A DNA stretch of 13,241 nt from Stenocarpella maydis (taxonomy: Eukaryota > Ascomycota > Sordariomycetes > Diaporthales > Diaporthaceae), in NCBI GenBank assembly GCA_002270565.1, contig NQMI01000314.1, positions 1 through 13,241 of the forward strand, written 5' to 3'. The notes beneath the pieces were generated by a model. The model saw only the letters and a list, made by a program, of their open reading frames with translations, was not told where the DNA came from and ran no database searches. The position numbers and the translations under genes are program-made. Shown here one piece after another: positions 9,391 to 13,241 of this stretch (position 1 is its first letter; every line of letters begins with the position of its first letter).

Positions 9391-9576
9391 TCAATCGGCT
9401 CCCAAGCCGTGCCAGCCAGCTGCCCCGTTGAATCAAAACTCTGTGCTAGCAGAGACACACCTGCTCCCTTCTCTTTCCCCGCTTCCGCCCGACATACAGA
9501 TTTTCTGACTGCCCACCTTTGGCCCCCATCCCTTCGAGCTGCTGCAGACGTGCTTCTTAACCAAGGTCACCCTCAC

Positions 9577-9617
9577 CCTCCTCCTCCTCCTCCTCCTCCT
9601 CGTCCTCGTCGTCGTCG
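9577..9617. repeat. CTC/GTC trinucleotide repeat before nep1
   Basis: About eight CTC triplets run into CGTCCTCGTCGTCGTCG, ending about 50 bases before the proposed start codon. Pyrimidine-rich tracts are common just upstream of, or inside, fungal 5' untranslated regions, so this is probably near the transcription start. Confidence 0.85.
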
Positions 9618-9665
9618 GGTCCTCTTTGAATCGTAACACCATCCGACTTCTGTCAGCCGCCCACC

Positions 9666-11244
9666 ATGTCTTCGTCACCACCCCCGAACCGCCGTGCAAA
9701 ACGCCCTCGTAAGTTTCTCTGCTTCGCTTCGCTCCCACCCCTCCGGGCAGCCCCAGCACGATGTCGCTCAGCGCCCCCCCCCCCGGGGGTCAGGCCCAGG
9801 CTCTGCGTGACATCCTGATGCATCACAGTCTCCAAACTACAAATACCAGCGTCTGTGTGGCCGCGGATAGCAAGTAGTGAGCGGTAGTGCTGGCAGAGGG
9901 TGACGCGGTGTGTTGTGCACGCCCCAGAGGTTGCAAATTTCACCGCGCCATCAGACCGGCCATCTTGTCTCCAGGCATTGATTGTGCCTTGTGTGCTACG
10001 CGACCATCTCGCTACATACCAGTCCCCTCACTCGGCGCTCAGTCGATTGCGACCTGACTGCGCCCCTGACTTTTTTTTTTAATTCCGAAGCACGCAGAGA
10101 CGCTGAGGTTGGAGCTGGATTCGGCGTGCGAAGACCCTCCCAACTTTGTTGTGGGGAGGGGTTGCCTCCTGCCTTCTGCCACGGCTCCCCGCCTAAAATC
10201 CTACCTTCACAAACATGCCCTCTGTCTACCGTACGCCCTAGGCAATTTTTGACTACAACCAAACAAAGCACAACACAGAGAGCGATACACATCGGCCCTC
10301 TTCTCAGTTTCCCTAGCGACCTTGTGTCTTAGCCACCGGCCTAACCTCTTCTGTTGCCATGACAGGAACCCAGTCACTACCTCCGCCAGAGCTGCCTCAG
10401 CTGGTCGCCGAGCAGCACGTCGCCATCCCGCCCAACGACAAGGACTCGCAGCGACTGATTGTCGTCCTGTCGCATGCCTCGCTCGAGACATACAAGTCGT
10501 CACACTCGCGGCCTGGTCACATGGGTGTCCAGCGTGAGGACAAGTACTCTCTCCTCAACAGTGACGAACACATCGGCATCATGCGCAAGATGAACCGTGA
10601 CATCTCCGAAGCAAGGCCCGACATCACACACCAGGTTCGACATCTCTCCTCCCCCACCTGCCATTCGGCTCACCGAGGGGGGTTGGCGTCCAACACCAAC
10701 CCGATCTGTCTTTGACGCTGCATTCAACATGCCGGCCATATACTGACCTGCTCTCTGTCATTTCCAGTGTTTGCTCACCCTCCTGGACTCTCCAATCAAC
10801 AAGGCAGGCAGGCTGCAGATTTATATCTCTACCGCCAAGGGCGTCCTGATCGAGGTCTCACCATCGGTCCGCATCCCTCGTACTTTCAAACGCTTTGCCG
10901 GTCTCATGGTCCAGCTGCTGCACCGCTTATCTATCAGGTCGACCAACTCACAGGAGAAGCTCCTTCGTGTCATCAACAACCCCATCACCGAGCACCTTCC
11001 CCCCAAGTGCCGCAAGGTCACCCTCAGCTTCGACGCCCCCGTGACACATGTCAGGAGCTACATTGACGGGCTTGACTCGGATGAGAGCATTTGCGTCTTT
11101 GTCGGCGCCATGGCCAAGGGTCCTGACAACTTTGCCGACGCCTACGTGGACGAGAAGATCTCCATCAGCAACTTCAGCTTGTCTGCCAGTGTTGCCTGCA
11201 GCAAGTTTTGTCATGCCGCCGAGGACGCCTGGGACGTACTCTGA
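9666..11244 (+). CDS. nep1: Emg1/Nep1, 18S rRNA pseudouridine N1-methyltransferase
   Basis: Nep1 is a SPOUT-class enzyme that uses S-adenosylmethionine to methylate N1 of a hypermodified pseudouridine in 18S rRNA, and it is needed for small-subunit assembly in the nucleolus. Exons: 9666-9708, 10366-10634 and 10768-11244, giving 262 residues (yeast Nep1 has about 252). Intron 1 (657 bases) runs GTAAGT to GACAG with a CTAAC branch site at about 10341; intron 2 (133 bases) has a weak GTTCGA donor, a CTGAC branch site and TTCCAG. Family blocks seen: [12 protein letters not shown] (45-56), [10 protein letters not shown] (95-104), [25 protein letters not shown] (140-151), [16 protein letters not shown] (215-220) and LSASVACSK (242-250); the last two line the cofactor pocket in the known knotted fold. 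Residues 1-15 are Pro then basic (RRAKRPR), a plausible nuclear signal. The identity is certain; exon 1 is inferred from phase, branch site and a strong start context (CCACCATGT). Confidence 0.95.
9709..10365 (+). other. Intron 1 of nep1, 657 bases, with alternative ATG at its acceptor
   Basis: This is long for a fungal intron. It carries a C run followed by G (about 9773-9787) and a T10 run near 10071. Its acceptor lies inside ATGACAG, so the ATG at 10359-10361 is lost on splicing. If transcription starts inside the intron, that ATG would open the same frame and give a protein of about 250 residues starting MTGTQS, lacking the basic N-terminus. No convincing box C/D or H/ACA snoRNA was found inside. 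Confidence 0.65.
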
Positions 11245-12830
11245 ATGACATTGACTGCCCCAGGTGGCCCCTGCACCTCTAGGCAGGGCCCTGGGCCCGT
11301 TGAGCCTTTGATCCAGATACCCAAAAAGGGAGAACATATCGAAGGAAGGGACCTCGGAGACAGAAAAAAGGCTGCCCCTCCGTACTAGCTATCACAACAT
11401 GGCGATGACGGCGGGGCATGCGCCTCGTAGCTTGGGTCGTCTGTGTTTACACTGTCGCTGTTTTTACAACCAAAACAAGTGCGTTCAACCGGATCCAGGA
11501 GCATTCTCGAATGCTTGTCTAGACCACTTCAACTTGGTCAGACGGTTTCCACCCTGTTTTCTTTCATCGGTACTCCCTCGCTCGGCTGTACCTCACTCAA
11601 GGTAGAGTACGGCCGCATGGGATCTTAAGCAACACTCCCGACAAGTGCATGGGGGTGATGGCGCCGATGCGGCTTACAAGGATATGCTACTTGAGGCCTG
11701 CAGGCAGCGAACAATCGGAATTGGTCACGAGCTGGAAAGGTATGGTTAGCGGACACTGCGGCAGGTCCAGGTCTGGTACGGACTGTAACCGGCTTCGGCA
11801 CAGGCGTGTGGATTGAGGGGCCAGGAGCTGAGGTTTGGGTACAGAGGACCGGGGGGGGGTTAGAGGAGGTGGAGCCAGACAGGTTCAAGACAAGCATGAA
11901 TACCAGAAAGCTGGTGATCAGCCAGGCATTACGCCAAACCACTGATCCTTGATTCTCTCAACGGCGTGAGGGTGCCTACGAGCCAGCCATGTCAGGCTTC
12001 AGCTTCCAGACGTGATAATTGTCACCGTGATAACGGGAGATGTGGGACACAGCCGGTACGGCTAGGCTTATGACGGAGCACATGCTGGATGCCGAATCGA
12101 ATGTGCTTACGGCTGCAGACGCGCTGCTGTATCTGGTCCAACATGGCATGGGAGGGAATCTCGACGTTCGGGGCCACTTTGTGACTTTCATGAGGTGCTG
12201 ATAGGTGAAATGCACGAGTATACTATGGGACGGTGGATACTTTGCAGGTGGACTGCTGCATGAAAAGCCAGTGTAGCTGCGAGAGCGCAGCTATAGCACA
12301 GCATAGTGTAGTGACAACCGGCCCAAGCTTTCGGCGGTTGAGAGACTTGCTCTCGGGACCACGGGCTTGGGCAGCCAGCCACCAGACTTTGCAGGAGCGG
12401 GTCTCGGTGCTCAGTCAGGCGTGCAGGTGGCGACGTGTCTTGCTCGCGCAGTCTGCACAGTCCGTCAGCCAGCCAGGATCCTGAGGCAGTTTACTATACT
12501 CGGTACTACCTAGGTATGTATATGTACATGCAGCGGCAGCAGCATCATCACGACAGTAGATAGGCGCCCTGGGTGCCTAACCTGTGTGGATCTGATTTAT
12601 TATGCAAGGTGGCCCAGTGACCAGTGAGTCTGTCTGCCTGTCTGCTCACCAGATGGGGTGGCAGTGGCTGGGCTCCCTGTATCCTGCATCTCTTCCATCG
12701 CTCCGGGCAGACCACCGTCTCAGCTGCACTCTACACCTCTCCAGGGATCTCAAACGTTCTTTTGTGACTTCCGGTGGGCCCAAGTGGGTTAAATGTAACT
12801 GTATCTGCAGATACCTTATTTGATTAGCAG
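11245..12830. other. 3' flank of nep1 and unrecognised DNA
   Basis: The 3' untranslated region of nep1 should lie in the first few hundred bases; a GGGCCCTGGGCCC-like GC dyad sits near 11286-11300. Past it, short frames occur on both strands without recognisable domains. ACTACCTAGGTATG near 12507-12520 is a common Sordariomycete intergenic word. No tRNA or other RNA gene was found. Confidence 0.4.
11625..11942 (-). CDS. Doubtful small ORF with hydrophobic N-terminus
   Basis: This is a 105-codon frame starting MVWRNAWLITSFLVFMLVLN. It has one hydrophobic segment at about residues 7-20 that could be a signal peptide or membrane anchor, followed by a Ser/Pro/Thr-rich stretch (residues about 23-60) and a basic C-terminus. 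I recognise no family. It has no obvious introns or partner genes, and such a pattern can arise by chance. I list it only because the topology is that of a small secreted or anchored protein. Confidence 0.15.
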   Translation of the reverse strand: MVWRNAWLITSFLVFMLVLNLSGSTSSNPPPVLCTQTSAPGPSIHTPVPKPVTVRTRPGPAAVSANHTFPARDQFRLFAACRPQVAYPCKPHRRHHPHALVGSVA

Positions 12831-13241
12831 ATTATATATATACCGAAGTACCTCGTGACAGCCTTTAGTAGTTAATCTTTCAGCCTTTAGCGTTAATATA
12901 GTTTTAGAGCCTCTTTAGTATTTCATAAGCTAATTATAATAGCTATTCCTTAGAAATTAACTCCTAAGCAGCTATAATTACTTCTTAAAGCTCAGGGAGG
13001 TTAAGGAACTAGAGATTATAGTGCCTTTAAACCTAATCTTTTCTAATAAACTAAATATTTTTTTAGGATTTAGGTTTAATAAATTTAATAGATAATAAAG
13101 CTATAAGATTCCTATTATATTAAGGACCCGCTTTATAAGATAGGTATTATAGGCTAGGGTATTATTATATTAGAAGCAGAGTTATAATAAAAGAAAATCT
13201 GATTTATAGATTTATAAATATTTAAATATAATATATAAATC
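12830..13241. mobile_element. Second RIP-like AT-rich block, element unidentified
   Basis: GC content falls abruptly at about 12830 and stays low to the end of the window. On the minus strand one frame from 13240 to about 12901 is interrupted almost only by TAA and TAG, with segments such as PEL-stop-EVIIAA-stop-ELISKE, which is the pattern left when Gln codons are mutated by RIP. A plus-strand frame looks almost as coherent, so the coding strand is undecided. I could not match it to the transposase at 860-2162 or to any other family. Confidence 0.55.

Noticed and set aside
9709..10365. Intronic snoRNA in nep1 intron 1
   Set aside because: CTGA words occur, but no RTGATGA box C is paired with a box D and closing stem; only a weak TGATGC is present.

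Overview
The window looks like a piece of a filamentous ascomycete chromosome, most likely a Sordariomycete. The evidence is: protein genes split by short introns (GTAAGT/GTATGT donors, CTGAC or CTAAC branch sites, CAG acceptors); moderately GC-rich gene-bearing DNA; and abrupt blocks of TA-dense DNA in which an old transposase has been riddled with TAA/TAG codons, as expected from repeat-induced point mutation (RIP). All calls come from reading the sequence by eye; no database search was run.

Layout. 1-845 is non-coding DNA ending in a short tandem repeat. 846-2440 is a RIP-degraded DNA transposon whose minus-strand frame still reads as a Fot1/pogo-type (Tc1/mariner superfamily) transposase. 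2440-2830 is very AT-rich and holds three copies of a 22-base hairpin. 2830-4214 is non-coding transition DNA plus the 3' flank of the first gene. 4215-5308 (minus, three exons) encodes a 321-residue secreted protein whose conserved core is flanked on both sides by Asn/Gly low-complexity tracts. 5309-9665 is an unusually long (about 4.4 kb) divergent intergenic region with simple repeats and clustered short motifs but no gene I can support. 9666-11244 (plus, three exons) encodes Emg1/Nep1, the 18S rRNA pseudouridine N1-methyltransferase, with a small basic first exon separated by a 657-base intron. 11245-12830 is non-coding or unrecognised. 12830-13241 is a second RIP-like AT-rich block running off the window.

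The two supported genes are divergently transcribed and have no evident functional link: one is a housekeeping nucleolar enzyme, the other an extracellular protein. No new multi-gene system (no cluster, defence island or CRISPR) is visible. The points most worth a second look are the frame-preserved but catalytically dead transposase, the alternative N-terminus of Nep1, a cluster of TGACTCGG sites upstream of Nep1, and the microsatellite-coded tracts of the secreted protein.
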